Positions 1 to 5,575 of a DNA stretch of 6,561 nucleotides are shown in pieces (the stretch's first letter is position 1; the number at the start of each line of letters is the position of its first letter). Position numbers and translations under genes: made by a program. Below the pieces are notes generated by a model. It saw nothing but the letters and a program-made list of their open reading frames with translations. It did no database searches and was not told the DNA's origin. Origin of the DNA: JALOTE01 sp031422195 (GTDB taxonomy: Bacteria; Pseudomonadota; Alphaproteobacteria; Rhizobiales; Rhizobiaceae); contig JANOPZ010000098.1 in assembly GCA_031422195.1 (NCBI GenBank), positions 1 to 6,561 on the forward strand, given 5' to 3'.

Positions 1-356
1 AAATAGGCAAAAAATCGAGAGCGATGATCGTCATGGTGCATGTAGCCGATGGAATAGACATGGACCAAGACCGACACAGTGTTGACGACCACAAACATAA
101 CCGCCGTCAGCGTATCAATGCGCAGTGACCAACTGACTTCCAGTGCACCCGACTTGATAAAGGGTAGTACCTGCACAATTTCTGTGACGTGCTCATGAGC
201 CATTGCAACATTGAAAAACACCACCCAAGACAATGCGGCAACAACCAACATCAAGCCAGTGGTGACATATTCTGAGGCCTTATGGCCGATTTGACGGCCA
301 AAAAGGCCAGCGATGAGGAAGCCAATCAGCGGCAGAAAAACGATAGCTTGATACAT
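1..356 (-). CDS. nuoL: NADH-quinone oxidoreductase subunit L (NuoL), N-terminal part, cut by window edge
   Basis: NuoL is the distal antiporter-like subunit of the complex I membrane arm, where it takes part in proton translocation. Only the first 118 codons are present; the gene runs off the low-coordinate end of the window. My translation starts MYQAIVFLPLIGFLIAG and includes ALEVSWSLRIDTLTAVMFVV and SVLVHVYSIGYMHHDD followed by RFFAY, the characteristic start of NuoL/ND5 before the proton-conducting core. Hydrophobic segments lie near residues 3-19, 33-50 and 80-100. The ATG lies five bases after the nuoK stop, and AAAGG within the last nuoK codons sits 9 bases before it as a Shine-Dalgarno sequence, so nuoK and nuoL are probably translationally coupled. 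The related antiporter-like subunits NuoM and NuoN are less likely, given the position right after nuoK and the motif YSIGYM. No frameshift is seen in the visible part. Confidence 0.95.
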   Translation of the reverse strand, partial: MYQAIVFLPLIGFLIAGLFGRQIGHKASEYVTTGLMLVVAALSWVVFFNVAMAHEHVTEIVQVLPFIKSGALEVSWSLRIDTLTAVMFVVVNTVSVLVHVYSIGYMHHDDHRSRFFAY

Positions 357-361
357 CGTGA

Positions 362-673
362 TCAGCCTTTCATCATGTTAACGTCTTCAACTGCAATCGA
401 CCCACGATTACGGTAAAACACGACAAGAATGGCGAGGCCGATGGCAGCTTCAGCAGCGGCGACGGTCAGAATAAACAGTGCAAACACTTGGCCGACAAGA
501 TCATTGAGAGCGGCCGAAAACGCGACGAAATTAATGTTGACGGCCAGCAAAATCAGCTCAATCGACATCAAAATGATGATGATGTTTTTGCGGTTGATAA
601 AAATACCAAACACGCCAAGCGTAAATAAAATTGCTGACACAGTGAGGTAGTGGGCGATACCGATATCGAACAT
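362..673 (-). CDS. nuoK: NADH-quinone oxidoreductase subunit K (NuoK)
   Basis: NuoK (ND4L homologue) is a three-helix membrane subunit of complex I that contributes acidic residues to the proton-transfer path between the quinone-site region and the antiporter subunits. The 103-residue product has the normal family length. Predicted helices lie at about residues 8-26, 31-52 and 61-87. Glu39, in the segment ILMSIELILLAVNINFVAFS, and Glu75, in the AAAEAAIGLAILV segment, match the two conserved membrane glutamates known as Glu36 and Glu72 in E. coli. The C-terminus ends EDVNMMKG, as in rhizobial NuoK. The ATG follows the nuoJ stop by two bases and is preceded by AAGGGG with an 8-base spacer, itself in the last codons of nuoJ. 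Nothing is truncated or odd, and the family assignment is essentially certain. Confidence 0.98.
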   Translation of the reverse strand: MFDIGIAHYLTVSAILFTLGVFGIFINRKNIIIILMSIELILLAVNINFVAFSAALNDLVGQVFALFILTVAAAEAAIGLAILVVFYRNRGSIAVEDVNMMKG

Positions 674-675
674 GA

Positions 676-1302
676 TTATAACCCCTTCCCGCTTTCAACT
701 TTGACAATTTCAATTGCCGTTTCCGGCGTGCGGCGAACTTGCGCGGCCATATCTTGGCGCTGTATGCCCTCGCGGCGGCGCAGTGTCAGCACGATAGCAC
801 CAATCATCGCGACCATCAAAATGAGGCCGGCGATTTGGAAGTAAACCGCATAGGTCGTGTAAAGCACGTCGCCCAAGGCCTGCGTATTATTGCGGATCGC
901 CACATCAGGTATTGGTTGCGACACTGTTGCAGCAAGTTCTGGCGAAAACGAATATCCGCCCAAAACGACTATCAATTCGGCTGCAAACACAACACCAATA
1001 AGCGTGCCAATTGGTGCATATTTGGCAACCCCCGAGCGCAGTTCGGTAAAGTCAACGTCGAGCAGCATCACCACAAACAGAAACAGAACTGCGACCGCGC
1101 CCACGTAAACAACGATCAAAATCATCGCCAGAAACTCAGCGCCGGTCAACAAAAACAAGGCTGCGGCGTTCACGAAAGCAAGGATCAGAAACAGCACGGA
1201 ATGCACCGGATTGCGTCCGACAATAACCATCACAGCCGAGGCAATCGCCACCAGCGAAAACAAATAGAAAAATGCGCCTTGGATGCCTGAAAGCAAAACC
1301 AT
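676..1302 (-). CDS. nuoJ: NADH-quinone oxidoreductase subunit J (NuoJ)
   Basis: NuoJ (ND6 homologue) is a membrane subunit of complex I lying between NuoH and NuoK; its third helix is thought to move during the coupling of quinone reduction to proton pumping. The signature GAEFLAMILIVVYVGAVAVL, followed by FLFVVMLLDVDF, is intact, and RNPVHSVLFLIL marks the second helix. Five hydrophobic segments are visible, and a basic, soluble tail follows the last one. From the start chosen here the product is 208 residues, normal for the family. Two in-frame ATGs exist. The one at 1311 has GGAG only one base upstream, too close for ordinary initiation; the one at 1302 has the same GGAG at 10 bases, so I prefer 1302. 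If initiation at 1311 occurs by coupling to an upstream short frame, the product gains Met-Lys-Ser. The gene follows an unusually long, structured gap after nuoI. Confidence 0.95.
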   Translation of the reverse strand: MVLLSGIQGAFFYLFSLVAIASAVMVIVGRNPVHSVLFLILAFVNAAALFLLTGAEFLAMILIVVYVGAVAVLFLFVVMLLDVDFTELRSGVAKYAPIGTLIGVVFAAELIVVLGGYSFSPELAATVSQPIPDVAIRNNTQALGDVLYTTYAVYFQIAGLILMVAMIGAIVLTLRRREGIQRQDMAAQVRRTPETAIEIVKVESGKGL

Positions 1303-1311
1303 TGATTTCAT

Positions 1312-1316
1312 TCTCC
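1312..1316 (-). promoter_or_regulatory. Shine-Dalgarno sequence of nuoJ (decides the start)
   Basis: GGAGA on the minus strand is the only strong ribosome binding sequence before nuoJ. It abuts the ATG at 1311, leaving no usable spacer, but lies 9 bases from the in-frame ATG at 1302. It also forms the 3' arm of a perfect inverted repeat, so folding would hide it. Confidence 0.55.
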
Positions 1317-1327
1317 GGTGCCGGAGA
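1312..1327 (-). repeat. Perfect inverted repeat covering the nuoJ Shine-Dalgarno sequence
   Basis: On the minus strand TCTCCGG, then CA, then CCGGAGA: seven-base arms that are exact complements. In RNA this would form a six-pair hairpin with a four-base loop (TCTCCG, GCAC, CGGAGA) ending directly before the ATG at 1311. The 3' arm contains the GGAG that nuoJ would use. The repeat is seen in the sequence; a role in limiting nuoJ translation is inference. Confidence 0.5.
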
Positions 1328-1394
1328 CGCCCCTCAGTTCGGTAGGTATCGCCATTCTAAAGAGGCGCTTCTACGGTGTACTAGAATCTTCGTT

Positions 1395-1423
1395 TCGTTT
1401 CGGGTCTTAAACGAGGCCCCTCG
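1395..1423 (-). repeat. Two overlapping, mutually exclusive inverted repeats
   Basis: One repeat is TCGTTT and AAACGA (1395-1400 and 1409-1414) around an eight-base loop. The other is CGAGG and CCTCG (1412-1416 and 1419-1423) with two bases between, so it would fold with four pairs and a four-base loop. They share 1412-1414, so an RNA could form only one at a time. The arms are short and such pairs can arise by chance. Confidence 0.3.
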
Positions 1424-1458
1424 CCCCGTCCACCCTTTAGGCAACCGGTCTTAACCGA
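1403..1458. repeat. Imperfect 12-base direct repeat
   Basis: GGTCTTAAACGA at 1403-1414 and GGTCTTAACCGA at 1447-1458 differ at one base and start 44 bases apart. On the minus strand these read TCGTTTAAGACC and TCGGTTAAGACC. Each copy takes part in a different inverted repeat. Confidence 0.4.
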
Positions 1459-1460
1459 TT
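1443..1460 (-). repeat. Inverted repeat just after the nuoI stop codon
   Basis: On the minus strand AATCGGT and ACCGGTT flank the loop TAAG, giving seven pairs including one G-U. It begins six bases after the nuoI stop. The bases that follow it on the minus strand are GCCTAAAGGG, with no T run, so it does not look like an intrinsic terminator for the operon; it could protect or mark an RNA 3' end. Confidence 0.35.
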
Positions 1461-1466
1461 GTTCTT

Positions 1467-1958
1467 TTAGCGATAGGCTGCATCCGCAGCGATGTTGCGC
1501 GCAATTTCGCGCTCCCAACGGTCGCCATTGGCAAGCAGTTTGTCTTTATCATAGTATAATTCTTCACGCGTTTCAGTGGCAAACTCAAAGTTTGGCCCCT
1601 CGACAATCGCGTCCACCGGGCAGGCCTCTTGGCAAAAACCGCAGTAAATGCATTTTACCATATCAATATCGTAGCGCACGGTGCGGCGCGTACCATCGTT
1701 ACGGCGCGGACCGGCCTCAATTGTGATCGCCTGGGCTGGGCAAATTGCCTCGCAGAGTTTGCAGGCAATACAGCGCTCTTCGCCGTTTGGATATCGGCGT
1801 AACGCATGCTCACCACGAAAGCGCGGCGACAACGGGCCTTTCTCATGTGGATAGTTCAGCGTGGCTTTGGGGGCAAAAAATTGCTTCATCGCAACCTTGA
1901 ATGCGCTGATAAACTCCAGCAATAGCAGGGATTTAGCGGTGTTTGCAAAAGTGCTCAT
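1467..1958 (-). CDS. nuoI: NADH-quinone oxidoreductase subunit I (NuoI), two [4Fe-4S] clusters
   Basis: NuoI (TYKY homologue) carries clusters N6a and N6b, which pass electrons from NuoG towards the terminal cluster N2 in NuoB. The 163-residue product shows two ferredoxin motifs, CIACKLCEAICP with Cys63, 66, 69 and 73, and CIYCGFCQEACP with Cys103, 106, 109 and 113; in this fold the last cysteine of each motif ligates the other cluster. The N-terminal helix (about residues 9-28) with KQFFAPKATLNYPHEKG, and the linker ITIEAGPRRNDGTRRTVRYD, are close to the rhizobial and mitochondrial forms, as is the ending WEREIARNIAADAAYR. The ATG lies one base after the nuoH stop and has only a weak GGG upstream, so translation probably depends on coupling to nuoH. 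A shorter overlapping frame at 1655-1846 is a shadow. No anomaly is seen in the coding sequence. Confidence 0.98.
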   Translation of the reverse strand: MSTFANTAKSLLLLEFISAFKVAMKQFFAPKATLNYPHEKGPLSPRFRGEHALRRYPNGEERCIACKLCEAICPAQAITIEAGPRRNDGTRRTVRYDIDMVKCIYCGFCQEACPVDAIVEGPNFEFATETREELYYDKDKLLANGDRWEREIARNIAADAAYR

Positions 1959-1959
1959 A

Positions 1960-3000
1960 TCATGCCCAACCCATCAGTTTCAGGAAAGTTGCAACCACAA
2001 CAACGGCGCCGAGGGATATTGGCAGAAACACTTTCCAGCCCAAACGCATCAATTGGTCGTAACGGTAACGCGGCACAATGGCTTTAGCCATCGACACCAT
2101 AAAGAACATGAAAAACACTTTCAGCATAAACCAGATGATGCCCGGCACCCAGTTCAACGGCGCGATATCGAGTGGTGGCAACCAGCCGCCAAGGAACAGG
2201 ATTGTTGCGAGCGAACATAGCAGCAAAATTGCGATATATTCACCGAGCAAAAACAGCAAAAACGGCGTCGAGGAATATTCAATCATGTGGCCTGCAACCA
2301 ACTCTGATTCGGCTTCGACCAGATCAAATGGTGGACGGTTGGTTTCAGCCAATGACGAGATGAAAAAGATCACAAACATCGGAAACAGAGGAAGCAAATA
2401 CCAATCCAGAAACGAGTTTGGCAGGCCAACCATGGTGCCCAAGCCATCTTTTTGGGAAACTACAATCTCAGTTAAATTCAGTGAACCGGCGCATAGTAAA
2501 ACAGTGATGATCACAAGACCAATAGACACTTCATATGACACCATTTGTGCGGCAGAGCGAAGCGCGCCCAGAAAAGGGTATTTGGAGTTTGAAGCCCAGC
2601 CCGCCATTATAACGCCGTAGACCTCAAGCGAGGCAACCGCAAACACAAACAGGATACCGACATTGATATTGGCCATCACCCAGCCATCGTTAACTGGAAT
2701 AACAGCCCAAGCCACCAGCGCCAGCGTTGCCGACAACATTGGGGCAAGAATGAAAATCACTTTACTGGCAGAAGCCGGAATGATCGGCTCTTTGAAAACC
2801 AGTTTCAGCAAATCAGCAAACGATTGCAGCAAGCCCCAAGGCCCGACCACGTTTGGCCCGCGCCGCATTTGCACGGCGGCCCAGATTTTCCGGTCAGCGT
2901 AAAGGATGTAAGCGGTGAAAATAAGCAAGCCCACGAGCAACAGCAAGGATTGACCGACAATCCAGAGCGTTGGGTAAATGTAAGTCGAAGCAAAATCCAT
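1960..3000 (-). CDS. nuoH: NADH-quinone oxidoreductase subunit H (NuoH)
   Basis: NuoH (ND1 homologue) is the membrane subunit that, with NuoB and NuoD, builds the ubiquinone-binding chamber of complex I. From the ATG at 3000 the product is 346 residues with about eight transmembrane helices, as expected. Family hallmarks are ADRKIWAAVQMRRGPNVVG (about 35-53), followed by GLLQSFADLLKLVFKEP, then SNSKYPFLGALRSAAQM with Glu157 in the next segment, and ETNRPPFDLVEAESELVAG (219-237), part of the acidic loop near the quinone site. Position 36 is Asp, where E. coli has Glu; I recall rhizobial NuoH also having ADRK here. I rejected the 17-residue-longer frame starting at 3051 because it would read through the nuoG C-terminus in another frame and has less support, whereas the ATG at 3000 has GGAG at an 8-base spacing. 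It follows nuoG by five bases. Confidence 0.98.
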   Translation of the reverse strand: MDFASTYIYPTLWIVGQSLLLLVGLLIFTAYILYADRKIWAAVQMRRGPNVVGPWGLLQSFADLLKLVFKEPIIPASASKVIFILAPMLSATLALVAWAVIPVNDGWVMANINVGILFVFAVASLEVYGVIMAGWASNSKYPFLGALRSAAQMVSYEVSIGLVIITVLLCAGSLNLTEIVVSQKDGLGTMVGLPNSFLDWYLLPLFPMFVIFFISSLAETNRPPFDLVEAESELVAGHMIEYSSTPFLLFLLGEYIAILLLCSLATILFLGGWLPPLDIAPLNWVPGIIWFMLKVFFMFFMVSMAKAIVPRYRYDQLMRLGWKVFLPISLGAVVVVATFLKLMGWA

Positions 3001-3005
3001 CAGCT

Positions 3006-5087
3006 TTACTCCGCCGCCACTGCATAGCCGTTTTGCGCGAGTTTCGAGCATTCAGCCATCGTGGCAGATGCGCGCGCAATCGGGTTTGTCATATAAAAAT
3101 CAGCAACAGGTGAGACAAACGATTGATTTGTCACGGGCCCGCCGATTTTGGCAAGCGCTGCTATCGTTGAAGCATCACCGGGTGCAACTTGGTCAACGCC
3201 AGCGAAATGCGGAAATGCCGCATAAAGTTTGGCACGAAGCTGGCTCAGCGAATCAAATGGCAGCTTTTTACCCAGCACATCAGATAATGCTCGAATCATC
3301 GCCCAATCTTCACGAGCCTCCCCCGGCGCGAAACCTGCACGGTTGCCCATTTGAACGCGGCCCTCGGTGTTTACATAGGTGCCTGATTTTTCGGCATAAG
3401 TTGCACCTGGCAAAATAACATCCGCACGAGTTGCACCCTTGTCGCCGTGCGTGCCGATATAAATGGTGAAGGCGTTGGCGATTTTCTGAGTATCGAGTTC
3501 ATCAGCGCCAAACAAAACCAAAACATCCATATCAGTCAACATATCCTTGGTGGATTTACCGCCTTCAGCCGGCACAAAACCAAGATCAAGGCCGCCAACG
3601 CGAGAGGCTGCGTTTTGCAAAACAGCAAAACCGTTCCAGTCTTCTTTCATTGCGCCCACATCTGAAGCAATTTTTGCGGCCAGACCAAGCACAGCTTGGC
3701 CATCAGTCCGCGCAAGTGCGCCTGCCCCGACAATGATCAAAGGATTGGCAGCATTTTTCAAAACTTTGAAAAACTTATCATCGCCCGCCGCAAAGGCTTT
3801 CAAGCCCGCAGGTGAATTGCCGAGCATGGTTGCATCATAACGCAGCTCACCAAATTCACCGAACACGCCAATCGGAATGCCAGTTGCACGCCAGCGTTTG
3901 CGAATACGGGTATTGAGTATGCTGGCTTCAAAGCGCGGGTTGGAACCGATGATTAAAATGGCATCGGCCTCTTCAATGCCGGTAATACCCGGGTTGAAAA
4001 TGTAACCGGCGCGACCCGATTTCGGATCAACCAGTGAGCCGTCTTGGCGACAATCCAAATGAGGTGAGCCAATGGCATGCATGAGGCTTTTTAGCGCGAA
4101 CATTTCTTCAACACTAGCCAAGTCACCGACGACTGCACCAATTTTATCCGGCGTTGTGGTTGTAATTTTTGCCTTAATCGCGTCAAAAGCCTGCGCCCAT
4201 GTGGCAGGTTTCAGACGGCCATCAACACGAATATAGGGCCGGTCGAGGCGCTGCGTTTTCATGCCATCCCAGACAAACCTTGTTTTGTCTGAAATCCATT
4301 CTTCATTCACCGCTTCATTGACGCGGGGCATAATGCGCATCACTTCACGTCCGCGCGTATCAATGCGAATAGCGGAACCAACAGCATCCATCACATCAAT
4401 GGATTCGGTCTTTGTCAGTTCCCAAGGCCGCGCTTGAAACGCATAAGGCTTGGATGTCAGCGCACCGACAGGGCAAAGGTCAATCACGTTGCCCTGCAAT
4501 TCAGATGTCATCGCCTGCTCAAGATAGGTCGTAATTTCAGCATCTTCACCGCGACCTGTCAGGCCAAGCTCGGCAATGCCGGCAACCTCGGTGGTAAACC
4601 GCACACAGCGCGTGCAATGGATACAGCGCGTCATGATGGTTTTAACCAGCGGCCCGATGTATTTATTATCGACGGCGCGCTTATTTTCCTCATAGCGCGA
4701 ACCGGAAACACCATAGGCCATGGCTTGGTCCTGCAAATCGCACTCGCCGCCCTGATCGCATATCGGGCAATCAAGCGGGTGGTTGATCAGCAAAAACTCC
4801 ATAACGCCTTCGCGTGCTTTTTTCACCATCGGTGTTTTGGTAAACATTTCTGGCGCTTCGCCATTGGGGCCGGGGCGCAAATCGCGCACATTCATAGCAC
4901 ACGACGCCTGCGGCTTTGGCGGGCCGCCCTTCACCTCAACCAAGCACATACGGCAATTGCCGGCGATAGAAAGCCGCTCATGGAAACAAAAGCGCGGCAC
5001 TTCAGCACCAGCCGCTTCAGCCGCTTGCAGCAGCGTGAAGTGATCAGGAACATCAACCTCTAATCCATCAACTTTTATCTTCGCCAT
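3006..5087 (-). CDS. nuoG: NADH-quinone oxidoreductase subunit G (NuoG)
   Basis: NuoG (75 kDa subunit homologue) relays electrons from NuoF/NuoE to NuoI in the peripheral arm. The 693-residue length is typical of the alphaproteobacterial form. The N-terminus is a ferredoxin-like domain with N1b ligands Cys34, Cys45, Cys48 and Cys63. Next is N5, with His103, Cys107, Cys110 and Cys116 (HPLDCPICDQGGECDLQDQ), then N4, with Cys155, Cys158, Cys161 and Cys205 (RCIHCTRCVRF and DLCPVGALTSKP). Residues from about 220 on form a molybdopterin-oxidoreductase-like domain that holds no cofactor in complex I. The four extra cysteines that bind N7 in E. coli and Thermus are absent: SIDVMDAVGS stands in their place. 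The ATG at 5087 has AGGA seven bases upstream. A DUF3291 gene ends 20 bases upstream and nuoH starts 5 bases downstream. Confidence 0.98.
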   Translation of the reverse strand: MAKIKVDGLEVDVPDHFTLLQAAEAAGAEVPRFCFHERLSIAGNCRMCLVEVKGGPPKPQASCAMNVRDLRPGPNGEAPEMFTKTPMVKKAREGVMEFLLINHPLDCPICDQGGECDLQDQAMAYGVSGSRYEENKRAVDNKYIGPLVKTIMTRCIHCTRCVRFTTEVAGIAELGLTGRGEDAEITTYLEQAMTSELQGNVIDLCPVGALTSKPYAFQARPWELTKTESIDVMDAVGSAIRIDTRGREVMRIMPRVNEAVNEEWISDKTRFVWDGMKTQRLDRPYIRVDGRLKPATWAQAFDAIKAKITTTTPDKIGAVVGDLASVEEMFALKSLMHAIGSPHLDCRQDGSLVDPKSGRAGYIFNPGITGIEEADAILIIGSNPRFEASILNTRIRKRWRATGIPIGVFGEFGELRYDATMLGNSPAGLKAFAAGDDKFFKVLKNAANPLIIVGAGALARTDGQAVLGLAAKIASDVGAMKEDWNGFAVLQNAASRVGGLDLGFVPAEGGKSTKDMLTDMDVLVLFGADELDTQKIANAFTIYIGTHGDKGATRADVILPGATYAEKSGTYVNTEGRVQMGNRAGFAPGEAREDWAMIRALSDVLGKKLPFDSLSQLRAKLYAAFPHFAGVDQVAPGDASTIAALAKIGGPVTNQSFVSPVADFYMTNPIARASATMAECSKLAQNGYAVAAE
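3009..3012 (-). promoter_or_regulatory. Shine-Dalgarno sequence of nuoH
   Basis: GGAG lies in the last codons of nuoG, eight bases before the ATG at 3000. It supports that ATG over the in-frame start at 3051 and places nuoH initiation where ribosomes finishing nuoG terminate. Confidence 0.7.
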
Positions 5088-5107
5088 AGCCTTATCCTAA
5101 CCCGCGT

Positions 5108-5566
5108 TTATGACACGCGTTTTTCGCGCCAGAGGTTTACTTCCGGCAGATGCGCCCAGTCGAACGCAAAATCCGTGTTGCCGTGTTCGTTCAAATGGTC
5201 AAGGCGAACCTTGGCTTCATCCAGTGTTGGCAGCTGCCCCGCTTCAATGTTCCACATCACCAGATGATGCGATTGCAATTTGGCAAACCACTCGGCTTTA
5301 CTTTCATAAATTTTGCGGTGAACGGTGTTGAAGGCGAATGCTTCCAAATGTGCAGCGCTTTGCCAAACCGACAAAGTGAGAATGGTTTCCGGCCCGCCCA
5401 AAACAGTTATCCCGGTTGTGTTGTTTTCATCCTTAAAGCGCCAGATGAACCCTTCAGACCGCTCCGCCAAAGCATTCATTCGCCCAAGATTATCGTTGAA
5501 CGGTGCAGCGGCATCGCTTGCGTCGTCGATTTTCCAGACAGAGAAGTTGAGTTGGGCGATGGGCAT
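5108..5566 (-). CDS. DUF3291 family protein of unknown function
   Basis: This 152-residue protein resembles DUF3291, a bacterial family without a known biochemical role; I expect a ferredoxin-like alpha/beta fold related to dimeric alpha-beta barrel (antibiotic biosynthesis monooxygenase-like) proteins, which is inference. Features that fit are the start MPIAQLNFSVWKIDD, then RMNALAERSEGFIWRF (about 29-44), TLSVWQSAAHLEAFAFNTVH (about 64-83), the KAEWF segment, HLVMWNIEAGQLPTLDEA (about 101-118), and a C-terminal stretch with HLNEHGNTDFAFDW. The many conserved Trp and His residues recall the family, but no catalytic set can be named. There is no signal peptide, membrane segment or cysteine pattern, so it is probably cytoplasmic and binds no iron-sulfur cluster. 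It sits between the coiled-coil ORF (9 bases) and nuoG (20 bases), on the same strand. No good Shine-Dalgarno sequence precedes its ATG, so coupling to the upstream ORF is likely. It is not a known complex I subunit. Confidence 0.85.
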   Translation of the reverse strand: MPIAQLNFSVWKIDDASDAAAPFNDNLGRMNALAERSEGFIWRFKDENNTTGITVLGGPETILTLSVWQSAAHLEAFAFNTVHRKIYESKAEWFAKLQSHHLVMWNIEAGQLPTLDEAKVRLDHLNEHGNTDFAFDWAHLPEVNLWREKRVS

Positions 5567-5575
5567 TTATGGCAA

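Larger units (their letters stand above)
1312..1466 (-). other. Structured intergenic region between nuoI and nuoJ
   Basis: This 155-base gap is far longer than the other junctions from nuoG to nuoL, which are 1 to 5 bases. Read on the minus strand it holds, in order, inverted repeats at 1443-1460, 1412-1423, 1395-1414, 1369-1386 and 1312-1327; those at 1412-1423 and 1395-1414 share bases and could not form together. A tandem CGAAA motif lies within 1391-1402, and the 12-base motif at 1403-1414 recurs at 1447-1458 with one mismatch. I find no tRNA pattern, no hairpin followed by a T run in the direction of transcription, and no protein frame longer than 15 residues on the minus strand. It could be a processing or attenuation region, a small palindromic repeat insertion, or the decayed remains of an accessory ORF. 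Confidence 0.45.

Noticed and set aside
739..1290. 183-codon open frame on the plus strand opposite nuoJ
   Set aside because: It mirrors the membrane gene nuoJ; the product is rich in His, Gln, Asn and Lys with no domain-like pattern, as expected for the antisense of hydrophobic codons. It has no plausible operon context.
1350..1387. Promoter-like AGTACA and TAGAAT with 17-base spacing before nuoJ
   Set aside because: The -10-like box is good but the -35-like box matches only three of six positions, and the start point would leave almost no leader before nuoJ. It is within chance expectation.
1272..1454. 60-codon plus-strand frame spanning the nuoI-nuoJ gap
   Set aside because: It starts antisense inside nuoJ, has no visible ribosome binding site of note and gives no recognisable protein. 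It is the only longer frame over the gap, but I do not think it is a gene.
1443..1470. Hairpin followed by a T-rich run, read on the plus strand, as an intrinsic terminator
   Set aside because: The T-rich bases after the hairpin are short and interrupted, and there is no plus-strand gene for it to end. On the minus strand no T run follows the hairpin.
3001..3051. Longer nuoH start at 3051
   Set aside because: The extra 17 residues do not look like NuoH, overlap the end of nuoG, and the ATG at 3000 has a well-spaced GGAG.
4434..5063. 209-codon open frame on the plus strand opposite the nuoG N-terminus
   Set aside because: It lies entirely antisense to the highly conserved iron-sulfur domains of NuoG, so its openness follows from constraint on nuoG. 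The translation has no recognisable family features.
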